Of a stretch of 64,000 bases of DNA, positions 19,621-28,809 are shown one piece after another. Source of the DNA: Streptomyces nojiriensis (lineage in GTDB: Bacteria; Actinomycetota; Actinomycetes; Streptomycetales; Streptomycetaceae); contig NZ_CP071139.1 in the NCBI RefSeq assembly GCF_017639205.1, positions 2,868,001-2,932,000 of the forward strand, in the 5' to 3' direction. The notes beneath the pieces were generated by a model that was not told the origin of the DNA, searched no databases, and was given only the letters and a program-made list of their open reading frames with translations. The translations under genes were made by a program, and so were the position numbers. Every line of letters begins with the position of its first letter. Position 1 is the first letter of the stretch.

Positions 19621-20580
19621 TCAGTGCTTGCCCGCTTCCGGGGCCTTGGCCTCGGCTCCGGCGGGAGCGTCCTTGGTGAGAACGGGTGCCCCGGCCTTGG
19701 CGGGCTCGGGCTTCGCCGCGTCGGCCGGAGCCGCGTCGTCACCGTCCTTGCCGTCGGAGGTGTCCGGTTCGACGACCGTCTCGCGGCCCGGCCGCAGCTT
19801 CGCCGACAGCACCAGGTAGACGACGGCGAGCACGAAGACGACGATCGAGGTCCAGACGTTCAGCCGGACGCCCAGGATGTGGTGCGCCTCGTCGACGCGC
19901 ATGTACTCGATCCAGCCGCGGCCGACGCAGTACGCGGCGACGTACAGGGCGAAGGCCCGTCCGTGGCCGAGCGTGAAGCGGCGGTCGGCCCACAGGACCA
20001 GCAGCGCGACGCCGATGCACCACAGCGACTCGTACAGGAAGGTCGGGTGGTAGGTTCCGGCGTCCCGGTTCGGGCCCGCGCTGATCTCCACGGCCCACGG
20101 CAGGTCGGTGGCCCGCCCGTACAGCTCCTGGTTGAACCAGTTGCCCCAGCGTCCGCAGGCCTGCGCCAGCGCGATACCGGGGGCCAGGGCGTCCGCCCAG
20201 GCCGGCAGCGGGATGCCGCGCAGGCGACAGCCGATCCAGGCACCCACCGCGCCGAGCGCGATGGCGCCCCAGATGCCGAGTCCGCCTTCCCAGATCTTGA
20301 AGGCGTCGACCCAGTTGCGGCCCTCGCCGAAGTAGAGCTGGTAGTCGGTGATCACGTGGTAGAGGCGACCACCGACCAGGCCGAAGGGCACGGCCCACAC
20401 GGCGATGTCCGCGACCGTGCCCGGCTTTCCGCCGCGCGCGATCCATCGCCTGTTGCCGAGCCAGACGGCGACGAAGACGCCGATGATGATGCAGAACGCG
20501 TAGCCGCGGAGCGGGATCGGTCCGAGATGGATCACGCCGGTCGACGGACTGGGGATGTAAGCAAGGTCCATGGCAGACAT
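19621..20580 (-). CDS. lgt: Prolipoprotein diacylglyceryl transferase
   Basis: 319 residues from ATG at 20580, chosen over the in-frame ATG at 20571 because AAGG sits seven bases upstream. It transfers diacylglycerol from phosphatidylglycerol to the lipobox Cys of prolipoproteins, the first step of lipoprotein maturation. Seen: seven or so hydrophobic segments, the Lgt signature QACGRWGNWFNQELYG, and IWEGGLGIWGA with the conserved glycines. The last ~55 residues are a charged Ala/Pro/Lys-rich cytoplasmic tail (KPEPAKAGAPVL), common in actinobacterial Lgt. It lies behind trpA and the DsbA-like gene; lspA is in this window too, at 58.9 kb. Confidence 0.97.
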   Translation of the reverse strand: MSAMDLAYIPSPSTGVIHLGPIPLRGYAFCIIIGVFVAVWLGNRRWIARGGKPGTVADIAVWAVPFGLVGGRLYHVITDYQLYFGEGRNWVDAFKIWEGGLGIWGAIALGAVGAWIGCRLRGIPLPAWADALAPGIALAQACGRWGNWFNQELYGRATDLPWAVEISAGPNRDAGTYHPTFLYESLWCIGVALLVLWADRRFTLGHGRAFALYVAAYCVGRGWIEYMRVDEAHHILGVRLNVWTSIVVFVLAVVYLVLSAKLRPGRETVVEPDTSDGKDGDDAAPADAAKPEPAKAGAPVLTKDAPAGAEAKAPEAGKH

Positions 20581-20659
20581 GACGCTACCTTGCCGGGCGG
20601 TGCGCACCGCAACCCGCCCGGCAAGACGAAACCAAATCCAGACCTGGAACGGGCCTCGG

Positions 20660-21616
20660 TCAGTCCTGCGGGGACCCGGTGGAGGACCGGCCGGACGACG
20701 CGCCCGATCCCGTCCGCGAGGCCGACGGCGAGGCCTTCGCCCCGGCCTTCGCTCCGGAACCGGTGGTCGCACCGGCCGACGGTGAGGCCTTCCCGGCCCC
20801 CGCCCCGGCGTCCGCGCCTCCCGAGCCCTTGGCCGCGGCTTCCACCTGCTCCTTGAGCTTCTGCGGGGTCACCTGGTTGGCCTGGTCGGAAAGGATGTCC
20901 TTGCCGTTGAGCAGCACGGTCGGGGTGCCCCGGAACTGTCCGGCGGTGAAGGCGGCGTCCGACTTGGCCACCCAGGTGTTGTGCGTGCCGTCCTCGACGC
21001 ACGCGCGGAACTCGGGGGTGTCCAGCCCGTCGACCTTGCCCGCCAGCTCCAGCAGCTTGGCGTTCTTGCCGAAGGCGTCGTCGGTCTCCTGCGGCTGGTT
21101 CTGGAAGAGCAGGTCGTGGTAGGCGGTGAACTTGGCGGCGTCCTGCGCGCAGGCGGCCGCGTTGGCCGCCTGCAGCGAGCCGCTGCCGCCCATCCTCCGG
21201 TCGATGAGCGTGACCAGGTGGTAGTCGACCTTGAGCAGCCCCTTGGCCTCCAGGTCGTGGATGACGTCGCGGTAGTTGTCCTCGAAGAACTTGCAGGAGG
21301 GGCAGCGGAAGTCCTCCCACACGGTGAGGGAGGACTTCGCCTCGGGCTTGCCCGCCTGGATGGCGAGGGCGTCCTTCCCGGTGGCTCCGGAGGGGGCGAC
21401 CACCGGGCCCGCCTTGGCGGAGCCGTCCTTGCCGGTGTTGGCCGCGATCACGCCGACGACGGTCGCCAGGCCGAGGACGCCGACCACCGCCGCCGCCACG
21501 ACGAGGGTCCGCCGGCGCTTGTCCCGGGTCTTCTGCCGCTCGCGCTCCACGAGGAGTCGTTCCCGGGCCGATCGTTTCGTCGCATCGCGGTTCGCACCGT
21601 CGTTCTTCTCGCTCAC
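20660..21616 (-). CDS. Membrane-anchored DsbA-like thioredoxin-fold protein
   Basis: 318 residues from GTG at 21616. Basic N-terminus (KRSARERLLVERERQ), one membrane segment at about 38-58 (TLVVAAAVVGVLGLATVVGV), then an extracellular DsbA/thioredoxin-4 domain with active site RCPSC (Cys105, Cys108) and the cis-Pro loop GTPTVLLNG. The last ~55 residues are a Gly/Ala/Ser-rich tail with repeated KASPSA units. Likely a thiol-disulfide oxidoreductase for exported proteins. It is separated from trpA by a terminator and followed by lgt. It resembles the protein at 48936-49733 (CPAC), suggesting a paralogue pair. Confidence 0.88.
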   Translation of the reverse strand: MSEKNDGANRDATKRSARERLLVERERQKTRDKRRRTLVVAAAVVGVLGLATVVGVIAANTGKDGSAKAGPVVAPSGATGKDALAIQAGKPEAKSSLTVWEDFRCPSCKFFEDNYRDVIHDLEAKGLLKVDYHLVTLIDRRMGGSGSLQAANAAACAQDAAKFTAYHDLLFQNQPQETDDAFGKNAKLLELAGKVDGLDTPEFRACVEDGTHNTWVAKSDAAFTAGQFRGTPTVLLNGKDILSDQANQVTPQKLKEQVEAAAKGSGGADAGAGAGKASPSAGATTGSGAKAGAKASPSASRTGSGASSGRSSTGSPQD

Positions 21617-21631
21617 GTTCCGCCAAACGAA

Positions 21632-21659
21632 GCAGGGAGGCACTCGCGTGCCTCCCTGC
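21632..21659 (-). terminator. Terminator at the end of the trp gene cluster
   Basis: A perfect 12-base stem (GCAGGGAGGCAC) with a TCGC loop lies between the trpA stop (21725) and the start of the DsbA-like gene (21616). It probably ends the trpCMBA transcript, leaving the DsbA-like gene and lgt to a separate promoter or to readthrough. Confidence 0.8.
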
Positions 21660-21724
21660 CCGCACTTCCACCCGATCGGGCTACGGAACCCGATCAGACA
21701 TCCGTGGCCGTCGTCGAACGCGCG

Positions 21725-22540
21725 TCAGCTCCGGCGTACGCCTTCCGCGAGCTCGCCGGCGAGCGCCCGTACGGCGTCCAGCCCGGCCGGCAGGTCCGGC
21801 GCGTCCAGGAGCAGCTTGACGAAGGCCGAGCCGACGATGACGCCGTCGGCGAAGCCGGCGACCTCCTTGGCCTGTACGGCGTTGGAGACGCCGAGCCCCA
21901 CGCAGACCGGGAGCTCGGTGGTGGCGCGGGTGCGCCGGACCAGGTCCTGGGCCTGGTTGCCGACGGACTCGCGGGTGCCGGTGACCCCCATGAGGGAGGC
22001 GGCGTAGACGAAGCCGGAGCCGGCCGCCGTGATGGTGGCCAGGCGCGCGTCCTTGCTGCTGGGAGCCACGACGAAGACGGTCGCCAGACCGTGCTTCTCC
22101 GCGTGCTCGCGCCACAGCGCGGACTCCTGCACCGGCAGGTCGGGCAGGATGCAGCCGGCGCCGCCCGCCGCCGCCAGCTCGGCCGTGAACCGCTCGACGC
22201 CGTAGCGGTCGATGGGGTTCCAGTAGGTCATCACCAGGACCGGGGCCCCGGTCGCCTCGTGCGCCTCGCGGACCGTGCGGATCACGTCGGCGATCTTGAC
22301 TCCGCCGCGCAGGGCGATGTCGTCGGCGGTCTGGATGATCGCGCCGTCCAGCACGGGGTCGCTGTGCGGGAGGCCGATCTCGACCACGTCCGCGCCGCCC
22401 TCGATGACGGCCTTGACCGCCTCGATGGCGCCGTCGACGGTCGGGAAGCCCGCCGGCAGGTAGGCGACGAGGGCCGCGCGGTCCTCGGACTTCGCCTTGG
22501 CGAGGGTGTCGCTCAGCAGCTGGAGGTTTCCGGTGCTCAC
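21725..22540 (-). CDS. trpA: Tryptophan synthase alpha subunit
   Basis: 271 residues from GTG at 22540, overlapping the trpB stop by four bases. It cleaves indole-3-glycerol phosphate to indole and glyceraldehyde 3-phosphate in the alpha2beta2 complex. Catalytic Glu in [16 protein letters not shown] (about residue 51) and Asp in [11 protein letters not shown] (about residue 133) are present, with the phosphate-binding [13 protein letters not shown] and [14 protein letters not shown] loops near the C-terminus. Normal length. Last gene of trpC-trpM-trpB-trpA. Confidence 0.97.
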   Translation of the reverse strand: MSTGNLQLLSDTLAKAKSEDRAALVAYLPAGFPTVDGAIEAVKAVIEGGADVVEIGLPHSDPVLDGAIIQTADDIALRGGVKIADVIRTVREAHEATGAPVLVMTYWNPIDRYGVERFTAELAAAGGAGCILPDLPVQESALWREHAEKHGLATVFVVAPSSKDARLATITAAGSGFVYAASLMGVTGTRESVGNQAQDLVRRTRATTELPVCVGLGVSNAVQAKEVAGFADGVIVGSAFVKLLLDAPDLPAGLDAVRALAGELAEGVRRS

Positions 22541-23778
22541 TTGTTCTCCCCCTCGCCGTCGTACAGCCCGAAGTAGCGGGCCGCCGTGTCCATGTCCTTG
22601 TCGCCGCGACCGGACAGGTTGACGACCAGCAGGCCGTCCTTGCCCAACTCCTTGCCCAGGTCGAGGGCGCCCGCGAGGGCGTGCGCCGACTCGATCGCCG
22701 GGATGATCCCCTCGGTGCGCGAGAGCAGGCGCAGGGCCTGCATCGCCGCGTCGTCGGTGACCGCGCGGTACTCGCCGCGGCCGGAGTCCTTGAGGTAGGA
22801 GTGCTCCGGGCCGATGCCCGGGTAGTCCAGGCCGGCCGAGATGGAGTACGGCTCGGTGATCTGGCCCTCCTCGTCCTGGAGGACGTAGGAGCGGGAGCCG
22901 TGCAGGATCCCGGGCTCGCCGGCGGTCAGCGTGGCCGCGTGCTCGCCGGTCTCCACGCCGTGCCCGGCGGGCTCGAAGCCGACCAGGCGGACGTCGGCGT
23001 CCGGGATGAAGGCGTGGAAGAGGCCGATGGCGTTGGAGCCGCCGCCGACGCAGGCCGCGACGGCGTCCGGCAGCCGGCCGGCGCGCTCCAGGATCTGGCG
23101 GCGGGCCTCGACGCCGATGACCCGGTGGAAGTCGCGGACCATGGCCGGGAAGGGGTGGGGGCCGGCGACCGTACCGAAGAGGTAGTGGGTCCGGTCCACA
23201 TTGGCGACCCAGTCGCGGAACGCCTCGTTGATCGCGTCCTTGAGCGTCCGGGAGCCGGACTTCACGGCGATGACCTCGGCGCCCAGCATGCGCATGCGGG
23301 CCACGTTGAGGGCCTGGCGCTGGGTGTCGATCTCGCCCATGTAGATGGTGCACTCGAGGCCGAAGAGCGCGCAGGCGGTGGCGGTGGCCACGCCGTGCTG
23401 CCCGGCGCCGGTCTCGGCGATGACGCGGGTCTTGCCCATGCGCTTGGTGAGGAGCGCCTGGCCCAGCACGTTGTTGATCTTGTGCGAGCCGGTGTGGTTC
23501 AGGTCCTCGCGCTTGAGGAAGACCCGGGCGCCGCCGGCGTGCTCGGCGAAGCGGGGCACCTCGGTGAGGGCGCTCGGGCGGCCGGTGTAGTTGACCATGA
23601 GGTCGTTGAGCTCGGCCGCGAAGGCCGGGTCGCCCTTGGCCTTCTCGTACTCGACGGCGACCTCGTCCACGGCGGCGACGAGCGCCTCCGGGATGAACTT
23701 GCCGCCGAAGTCGCCGAAATAGCCTTCGGCGTTGGGAACGTGACCCTCCGGGTCCGGGATGAAGAACTCGCTGGACAT
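22537..23778 (-). CDS. trpB: Tryptophan synthase beta subunit
   Basis: 413 residues from ATG at 23778. PLP-dependent condensation of indole with serine. The cofactor Lys is Lys100 in [16 protein letters not shown], the catalytic Glu lies in [17 protein letters not shown], and the phosphate-binding loop is [13 protein letters not shown]. Starts [34 protein letters not shown], typical of TrpB1 (motif given in parts: [15 protein letters not shown] at 19-33). Translationally coupled to trpA. A 205-base gap separates it from trpM, longer than elsewhere in the cluster, and nothing coding is seen there. Confidence 0.97.
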   Translation of the reverse strand: MSSEFFIPDPEGHVPNAEGYFGDFGGKFIPEALVAAVDEVAVEYEKAKGDPAFAAELNDLMVNYTGRPSALTEVPRFAEHAGGARVFLKREDLNHTGSHKINNVLGQALLTKRMGKTRVIAETGAGQHGVATATACALFGLECTIYMGEIDTQRQALNVARMRMLGAEVIAVKSGSRTLKDAINEAFRDWVANVDRTHYLFGTVAGPHPFPAMVRDFHRVIGVEARRQILERAGRLPDAVAACVGGGSNAIGLFHAFIPDADVRLVGFEPAGHGVETGEHAATLTAGEPGILHGSRSYVLQDEEGQITEPYSISAGLDYPGIGPEHSYLKDSGRGEYRAVTDDAAMQALRLLSRTEGIIPAIESAHALAGALDLGKELGKDGLLVVNLSGRGDKDMDTAARYFGLYDGEGENK

Positions 23779-23983
23779 GTCCAGTGCTCCTACGGGTGCG
23801 AGATGCGGCGGGGTGGATTCACCGTATTGCGCCGCCCGCCCGTGCCGCGCACACCCCGCTGGGGGATGTCGTGCGTACGGGGCGGGGCGGCCCGCGTCCG
23901 GAGCCGGCGGCCCGGGACGGCAGGCCGTACGGGAGCTGCGCGCGGCGCGGTACGTCTCGCGTACCGGGCCGCGGCGGCCCTCG

Positions 23984-24193
23984 TTACAGCGCGCCTCCGC
24001 GGCGCCATCGCATGCCGTTGACCTGACCGGGTTCGGAGCCGATCACGTACCGGACCCGCCGCCCGTGCACACGCCGGGCCGGGGCGCGGCAGCCGCGGGG
24101 GCGGCAGCCGCGCGCCAGGGGCGCGTGGGCCGTCGGCACGCCGACCGGGCGGGAGCCCGGGCGGGTGCGGACGAAGGAGCGGTCGTGGGTCAT
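23984..24193 (-). CDS. trpM: TrpM, small tryptophan biosynthesis modulator
   Basis: 69 residues from ATG at 24193, nine bases after the trpC stop. Very Arg-rich ([17 protein letters not shown], then [19 protein letters not shown]). Matches what I recall of Streptomyces TrpM, a small protein between trpC and trpB reported in S. coelicolor to affect tryptophan synthesis and physiology. The conserved block runs from PLARGCR to the C-terminus; the first ~20 residues may vary, and the start could be internal since no good ribosome site precedes 24193. The mechanism is not visible from sequence. Confidence 0.72.
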   Translation of the reverse strand: MTHDRSFVRTRPGSRPVGVPTAHAPLARGCRPRGCRAPARRVHGRRVRYVIGSEPGQVNGMRWRRGGAL

Positions 24194-24202
24194 GGGTACG
24201 GG

Positions 24203-25012
24203 TCAGCTCCGCCCGTGGCGCAGGGCGGGGTGGGCTCCGGCGGCGACGAGGTCGGCCACGGCCGCCTTCGGGTCGCGGCCGGTCACCAGGGACTCCCCGA
24301 CGAGGACGGCGTCGGCGCCCTCGTTGGCGTAGGCGATCAGGTCGTGCGGGCCACGGATGCCGGACTCGGCGATCTTGACGATGTGGTCCGGGATCTCGCC
24401 GACGACGCGCTCGAAGGTGGAGCGGTCGACCTTGAGGTCCTTGAGGTTGCGGGCGTTGACGCCGATGATCTTGGCACCGGCGGCGACCGCGCGCTCCACT
24501 TCCTCCTCGTCGTGGACCTCGACGAGCGGGGTGAGGCCGATGGACTCGGCCCGCTCGATGAGGGAGACGAGGGCCTCCTGCTCCAAGGCCGCGACGATCA
24601 GCAGGACGAGGTCGGCGCCGTAGGCGCGGGCCTCCCAGAGCTGGTACGCCGTGACGATGAAGTCCTTGCGCAGGATCGGGATGTCCACGCGGGCGCGAAC
24701 GGCCTCCAGGTCGGCCAGTGAGCCGCCGAACCGGCGCTGCTCGGTGAGGACGGAGATGACCGCCGCACCGCCAGCCTCGTAGTCAGCGGCGAGCCCGGCC
24801 GGATCGGCGATGGCGGCCAGCGCGCCCTTGGAGGGGCTGGAGCGCTTGACCTCGCAGATCACCTTGACGCTGTCGCCGCGCAGGGCAGCGACGCCGTCCT
24901 TGGCCTGGGGCGCCTTGGCGGCACGCTCCTTGAGCTCGTCGAGGCTCACGCGGGCCTGCCGTTCGGCAAGGTCTTCGCGGACCCCTTCGATGATCTCGTC
25001 GAGCACACTCAC
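24203..25012 (-). CDS. trpC: Indole-3-glycerol phosphate synthase
   Basis: 269 residues from GTG at 25012, preceded by GGAAGGGGG eight bases upstream. A (beta/alpha)8 enzyme of tryptophan synthesis. Key segments: [13 protein letters not shown] (catalytic Lys), [37 protein letters not shown] (catalytic Lys in RKDF), [32 protein letters not shown] and [11 protein letters not shown]. Full length and all expected residues are seen. It heads trpC-trpM-trpB-trpA. A 172-base leader with a mini-ORF and a hairpin separates it from the DUF2752 gene. Confidence 0.97.
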   Translation of the reverse strand: MSVLDEIIEGVREDLAERQARVSLDELKERAAKAPQAKDGVAALRGDSVKVICEVKRSSPSKGALAAIADPAGLAADYEAGGAAVISVLTEQRRFGGSLADLEAVRARVDIPILRKDFIVTAYQLWEARAYGADLVLLIVAALEQEALVSLIERAESIGLTPLVEVHDEEEVERAVAAGAKIIGVNARNLKDLKVDRSTFERVVGEIPDHIVKIAESGIRGPHDLIAYANEGADAVLVGESLVTGRDPKAAVADLVAAGAHPALRHGRS

Positions 25013-25045
25013 GCGAGCGGCCCCCTTCCGGGTCGATGACGGTCG

Positions 25046-25080
25046 GCCGCCTTGCAGACAAGTACAACAGCAAGGTCGGC
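25046..25080 (-). promoter_or_regulatory. Leader hairpin between a mini-ORF and trpC
   Basis: On the minus strand the arms pair GCC and CCTTGC with GCAAGG and GGC around a 14-base loop, with one internal mismatch. It begins immediately after the mini-ORF stop (25083) and ends about 24 bases before the trpC ribosome site. It could be an attenuation or stalling structure; no U-tract follows. Confidence 0.35.
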
Positions 25081-25082
25081 AC

Positions 25083-25166
25083 TCAAATGGTATCCGCAGG
25101 AGGCGTTGCACTCCGCACGCGGTTGACGTCGTCCCAGTAACTGGACATTCGGAATCCGTGCTTCAT
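25083..25166 (-). CDS. Possible 27-residue leader peptide upstream of trpC
   Basis: ATG at 25166 starts 18 bases after the DUF2752 stop, with AGG four bases before it. It encodes [18 protein letters not shown] plus nine more residues ending ADTI. It contains one Trp, in SSYWDD. A second in-frame ATG starts at MSSYWDD. It is too short for homology judgement. Position and the hairpin behind it suggest a leader peptide, but the single Trp codon is weak for classic attenuation, and it could be a small protein in its own right or chance. Confidence 0.35.
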   Translation of the reverse strand: MKHGFRMSSYWDDVNRVRSATPPADTI

Positions 25167-25184
25167 AGGGCCTGCCCAGGGGGC

Positions 25185-25691
25185 TCAGGGCGCCAGTGCG
25201 GAGCCGAAGGAGAGATTTCGGACAATGGCGAAAACCAGCGCCAGCGCACCGAGGGCCCACGAGTACCTCGGACGCAGGACGATCCTCGGGGTCGGCCCGC
25301 CGCGGAACGCGCGGACCAGCCACAGGGCCATGAACCCCGCGAAGACGAAGTAGCCCGCGACCGCGAGCGCGTTCGCCCCGAGGGCGGTGACCAGATCGCC
25401 CTGCGCGAAGGCGTGCGCACTGCGCAGGCCGCCGCAGCCCGGGCACAGGACGCCCGTCAGCCGGAACAGCGGGCACACCGGGTAGTGGCCGGGCTCGTTG
25501 GGATCCACGGCGCCCACGTACGCGAAGGCCGCGGTGACCCCGGCCAGGTAGGCCACCGGGACGGCGAGCCGCCGGACCCGGGAGGGGGACGGCCCCGCGG
25601 CGGGCCGCCCCGGCTCCGCGGGCACGGGCGCCGGTGACGGCGGGGCATCGGGGGTACGGGAGGCGTCCACCTGCTGATTCTCTCCGCTCAT
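25185..25691 (-). CDS. DUF2752 membrane protein
   Basis: 168 residues from ATG at 25691. About 35 Pro/Ala-rich residues are followed by a membrane segment (VAYLAGVTAAFAYVGAV), the DUF2752 cysteine signature CPLFRLTGVLCPGCGGLRSAH at about 73-93, then LVTALGANALAV and two further membrane segments. The Cys-x-Gly-Cys pattern is characteristic but the function is unknown; metal or redox roles are speculation. It lies in the trpE-to-trpC stretch, 54 bases after the HGxxPAAW gene, so it is probably co-transcribed with trp genes. Confidence 0.88.
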   Translation of the reverse strand: MSGENQQVDASRTPDAPPSPAPVPAEPGRPAAGPSPSRVRRLAVPVAYLAGVTAAFAYVGAVDPNEPGHYPVCPLFRLTGVLCPGCGGLRSAHAFAQGDLVTALGANALAVAGYFVFAGFMALWLVRAFRGGPTPRIVLRPRYSWALGALALVFAIVRNLSFGSALAP

Positions 25692-25745
25692 GACAAAAGG
25701 CGCAGCCCGGCGGGGCCGCGCCTTTCGGCTGCTTCGTTCGCGCGC

Positions 25746-25997
25746 TCAGACCTTGGCGGGAACCTTGGAGGCGGCGATGACCTCGGCGAGGTCCTTGTGC
25801 GCGGGCTTCGGCATGCCCAGGCCCGCCGCCCGCATCCCCAGGCCGACGACACCGCCGAGCGCGACGACGACGAGGCCGGCCCAGAAGCCGAGCGGGTTCG
25901 CGAGCACCATGAAGGCGCCGGAGACGCAGAAACCGATGAAGGCGATGATGACACCGGTCCAGGCGGCCGGGGTGTGTCCGTGGCTAGTGCCCGCCAT
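25746..25997 (-). CDS. HGxxPAAW-motif small membrane protein
   Basis: 83 residues from ATG at 25997 with GAGGAG six to seven bases upstream. Starts MAGTSHGHTPAAWTGV, the HGxxPAAW motif that names this actinobacterial family, followed by two membrane helices (IIAFIGFCVSGAFMVLA and FWAGLVVVALGGVVGLGM) and a short charged tail. No biochemical role is known. It sits consistently between trpE and trpC in Streptomyces as I recall, together with a TIGR02234 protein, so a link to tryptophan synthesis or transport is suspected only from position. Confidence 0.88.
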   Translation of the reverse strand: MAGTSHGHTPAAWTGVIIAFIGFCVSGAFMVLANPLGFWAGLVVVALGGVVGLGMRAAGLGMPKPAHKDLAEVIAASKVPAKV

Positions 25998-26107
25998 GAG
26001 TTGCTCCTCGTTGCTCTGTCGCGCTGCTGTGTCGAACGTGCGGTCTGTGTCGAACGCTCGGCGACCATTGTCCCGCACCGGACGGCCCGGCCGTCCAGGG
26101 GGGTCGG

Positions 26108-26146
26108 GTCGGTGGGCCCGGTCGGTGGGCCCGGTCGGTGGGCCCG
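26108..26146. repeat. Three tandem copies of a 13-base unit
   Basis: GTCGGTGGGCCCG is repeated three times without interruption and ends one base before the stop codon of the TIGR02234 gene (26148), in the 150-base gap to the HGxxPAAW gene. Likely replication slippage. Confidence 0.85.
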
Positions 26147-26147
26147 G

Positions 26148-26819
26148 TCAGCCGGTCCGGTCGGCGCCCGGGTCGGTGGTGGGGTCCTCGCCGCGGTCCA
26201 GAGCCTTCCACAGATCTTCCGGCCGGTCCGGATCAACCGCCGCGACAGTCCGGGCACGCGGGCTGCCGTCACGCTCGTAGCGGCCTCCCATGGAGGGCCA
26301 GCCCCGGCCGAAGCGCAGCGCCAGCAGGCCGGCCGCCAGGATCAGGAGCGCGCCGGCGGCCGTGACGTAGGGCCAGGTCGTCTGGGTCAGCCCGGCCACG
26401 TGCGCGGCACTGTCGGCGGTCGTACGGGCGGCCTGCGCGTCCAGGGCGCTGCGGCCGTCGGCGCCGAGAACGGCCGACAGGGCCGCGCCCAGGCCGCTGA
26501 GCGCGAGCAGCCCAGACACCAGCAGCCGGCTCCTGCCGCGTACGGCGAAGACGGCGACCAGCGCGGCGAGGCCCACGATGGCCAGCGCCGCGGGGAGGCC
26601 GGTGACGGCCCGCCCGTCGGCGGCCAGCTGGAGCGAGTCGCTGCCGATGGCGGCGGTGCCCCGGGCCCAGGTCCGGCCGGAGGCGAGCAGGACGACGGTG
26701 GCACCGAGGGCGCCGAGCAGCAGGGCGACGGCCACACTGCGGCGGCCGCCGCGGCTGTCGGGAGCCTCGCGCTCGGACTCGGCGTCGGCGTCGTTTCGGG
26801 GCGGGGGTACGGCACTCAC
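26148..26819 (-). CDS. Trp biosynthesis-associated membrane protein (TIGR02234 type)
   Basis: 223 residues from GTG at 26819; a GTG at 26828 is an in-frame alternative and neither has an ideal ribosome site. Four membrane segments: VAVALLLGALGATVVLLASG, GLPAALAIVGLAALVAVFAV, LLVSGLLALSGLGAALSAVL and VTAAGALLILAAGLLALRFG. A conserved extracellular RTWARG-like stretch follows helix 1, and TQTTWPYVTAAGALL precedes helix 4. The cytoplasmic tail ends PEDLWKALDRGEDPT. It follows trpE by 23 bases. The family is named for its constant place in actinobacterial trp loci; its function is unknown. Confidence 0.87.
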   Translation of the reverse strand: MSAVPPPRNDADAESEREAPDSRGGRRSVAVALLLGALGATVVLLASGRTWARGTAAIGSDSLQLAADGRAVTGLPAALAIVGLAALVAVFAVRGRSRLLVSGLLALSGLGAALSAVLGADGRSALDAQAARTTADSAAHVAGLTQTTWPYVTAAGALLILAAGLLALRFGRGWPSMGGRYERDGSPRARTVAAVDPDRPEDLWKALDRGEDPTTDPGADRTG

Positions 26820-26842
26820 GTACCCCACTATCCCCTACGCCC

Positions 26843-28333
26843 TCAGGAGCCGTGGAGGCGGTTCGCCGCTCCCACCGCGCGCAGCACGGCGGCCGCCTTG
26901 TTGCGGCACTCGTTGTCCTCCAGCTCGGGCACCGAGTCCGCGACGACACCGGCTCCGGCCTGCACGTACGCCGTGCCGTCGCGCAGCAGCGCGGTGCGGA
27001 TGGCGATGGCCGTGTCGGAGTCCCCGGCGAAGTCCAGGTAGCCCACGCAGCCGCCGTAGAGGCCGCGGCGGGAGGGCTCCAGCTCCTCGATGATCTGCAT
27101 GGCGCGCGGCTTGGGCGCGCCGGAGAGGGTGCCGGCCGGGAAGCAGGCGGTCAGCACGTCGAAGGCGGTCTTCCCCTCGGCCACGCGCCCCGTCACGGTG
27201 GAGACGATGTGCATGACGTGGGAGTAGCGCTCGATCGACATGAAGTCGACGACCTCCACCGATCCCGGTTCGCAGACCCGGCCGAGGTCGTTGCGGCCCA
27301 GGTCGACGAGCATCAGGTGCTCGGCCCGCTCCTTGGGGTCGGCCATCAGCTCGTCGGCGAGGTCGTTGTCCTCCTGCGGGGTCGCGCCCCGGTGGCGGGT
27401 GCCCGCGATGGGGTGGACCATGGCCCGCCCGTCCTCGACCTTGACCAGCGCCTCGGGGCTGGAGCCGACCACGTCGAAGCCGTTCTCGAAGCGGAAGAGG
27501 TACATGTACGGGGACGGGTTGGTGGCCCGCAGCACCCGGTAGACGTCCAGCGCGGAGGCCTGGCAGGGGGTCTCGAACCGCTGCGAGGGCACCACCTGGA
27601 AGGCCTCGCCGGCCCGGATGCGCTCCTTGATGTCCTCGACGGCCGCCTGGTACTTCTCGCCGCCCCACAGGGCGGAGAACTCGGGCAGCTCGGAGGCGGG
27701 CAGCGCGGCCGGCACGTAGGGGGCGGGCCGTGCGAGGTCGGCCTCCATCGCGTCGAGGCGGGACACGGCGTCCGCGTACGCCTCGTCGACCCCGGATTCG
27801 AGGTCGTTGTGGTTGATGGCGTTGGCGATGAGCTGGACGGTGCCGTCCCAGTGGTCGAGGACCGCCAGGTCGGAGGTGAGCAGCATGGTCAGCTCGGGCA
27901 GCTCCAGGTCGTCGGCGGTGTGCTCGCCGATGCGCTCCAGGCGGCGCACGATGTCGTAGCCGAGGTAGCCGACCATGCCGCCGGTGAAGGGGGGCATGGC
28001 GCCCGCGAGGTCGCGGGGGGTGTGCAGGGCCTCGACGGTGGCGCGCAGCGCGTCGAGGGGGTCGCCGTCGGTGGGTACGCCGACGGGCGGGGTGCCGATC
28101 CAGTGCGCCCGGCCGTCCCGGGCCGTCAGGGTGGCGTCGCTGCGGACCCCGATGAAGGAGTACCGGGACCAGGAGCGGCCGTTCTCGGCGGACTCCAGGA
28201 GGAAGGTGCCGGGGCGTTCGGCTGCCAGCTTGCGGTAGAGCCCGACGGGGGTGTCCCCGTCGGCCAGCAGCTTGCGGCTCACGGGGATGACGCGGCGGTC
28301 GGCCGCGAGCTTGCGGAACGTCTCAAGATCCAT
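26843..28333 (-). CDS. trpE: Anthranilate synthase component I
   Basis: 496 residues from ATG at 28333, 16 bases after hisI. It converts chorismate to anthranilate with ammonia from a TrpG subunit, which is not in this window. Chorismate-binding landmarks: [18 protein letters not shown] (feedback site, LLES near residue 45), [85 protein letters not shown] and [15 protein letters not shown]. Complete. Directly behind hisI with no room for a promoter of its own, so it is probably co-expressed with the last histidine step. Confidence 0.95.
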   Translation of the reverse strand: MDLETFRKLAADRRVIPVSRKLLADGDTPVGLYRKLAAERPGTFLLESAENGRSWSRYSFIGVRSDATLTARDGRAHWIGTPPVGVPTDGDPLDALRATVEALHTPRDLAGAMPPFTGGMVGYLGYDIVRRLERIGEHTADDLELPELTMLLTSDLAVLDHWDGTVQLIANAINHNDLESGVDEAYADAVSRLDAMEADLARPAPYVPAALPASELPEFSALWGGEKYQAAVEDIKERIRAGEAFQVVPSQRFETPCQASALDVYRVLRATNPSPYMYLFRFENGFDVVGSSPEALVKVEDGRAMVHPIAGTRHRGATPQEDNDLADELMADPKERAEHLMLVDLGRNDLGRVCEPGSVEVVDFMSIERYSHVMHIVSTVTGRVAEGKTAFDVLTACFPAGTLSGAPKPRAMQIIEELEPSRRGLYGGCVGYLDFAGDSDTAIAIRTALLRDGTAYVQAGAGVVADSVPELEDNECRNKAAAVLRAVGAANRLHGS

Positions 28334-28349
28334 TTTTGGGGGACCCTAC

Positions 28350-28718
28350 CTAGTCGGCTGCGCGGAGGAGGACATCTTCGTCGAAACAGGTGCGGGCCCC
28401 GGTGTGGCAGGCCGCTCCGACCTGGTCGACCTGGACGAGCACGGTGTCGGCGTCGCAGTCGAGCGCGACGGATTTGACGTGCTGGAAGTGGCCGGAAGTA
28501 TCCCCCTTCACCCAGTACTCCTGGCGGCTGCGGGACCAGTAGGTGCAGCGGCCCGTGGTCAGGGTGCGGTGCAGGGCCTCGTCGTCCATCCAGCCGAGCA
28601 TGAGCACCTCACCGGTGTCGTACTGCTGGGCGATGGCCGGGACCAGCCCGTCCGCGGAGCGCTTGAGGCGCGCGGCGATGGCGGGGTCGAGGTTGCCGGG
28701 GCGGGGGGACGTACTCAT
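28350..28718 (-). CDS. hisI: Phosphoribosyl-AMP cyclohydrolase
   Basis: 122 residues from ATG at 28718. Opens the purine ring of phosphoribosyl-AMP in histidine synthesis. The metal-binding pattern is clear: [17 protein letters not shown] supplies Cys and Asp ligands, followed by [12 protein letters not shown] with the two cysteines, and [12 protein letters not shown] plus [17 protein letters not shown] upstream. A one-domain HisI as usual in actinobacteria; hisE is not here. It diverges from the TIGR03085 gene across 91 bases and heads the hisI-trpE transcript. Confidence 0.95.
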   Translation of the reverse strand: MSTSPRPGNLDPAIAARLKRSADGLVPAIAQQYDTGEVLMLGWMDDEALHRTLTTGRCTYWSRSRQEYWVKGDTSGHFQHVKSVALDCDADTVLVQVDQVGAACHTGARTCFDEDVLLRAAD

Positions 28719-28796
28719 GTGGACATTGTGCCGGGCCGGGGCGGGGGTAATGATCCTCGTCCGCCTGATGAGCGGGTGCTCGGCGGGTTCCCGCCG

Positions 28797-28802
28797 TAGG
28801 CT
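28797..28802 (+). promoter_or_regulatory. -10-like hexamer giving a probable leaderless mRNA
   Basis: TAGGCT ends seven bases before the ATG at 28810 and no ribosome site is visible, so transcription would start at or next to the start codon. No good -35 is recognised. Confidence 0.4.
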
Positions 28803-28809
28803 GGCCCGC

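Noticed and set aside
28334..28349. Classical Trp-rich attenuator before trpE
   Set aside because: Only 16 bases separate hisI from trpE, and no run of Trp codons occurs there or upstream of hisI.
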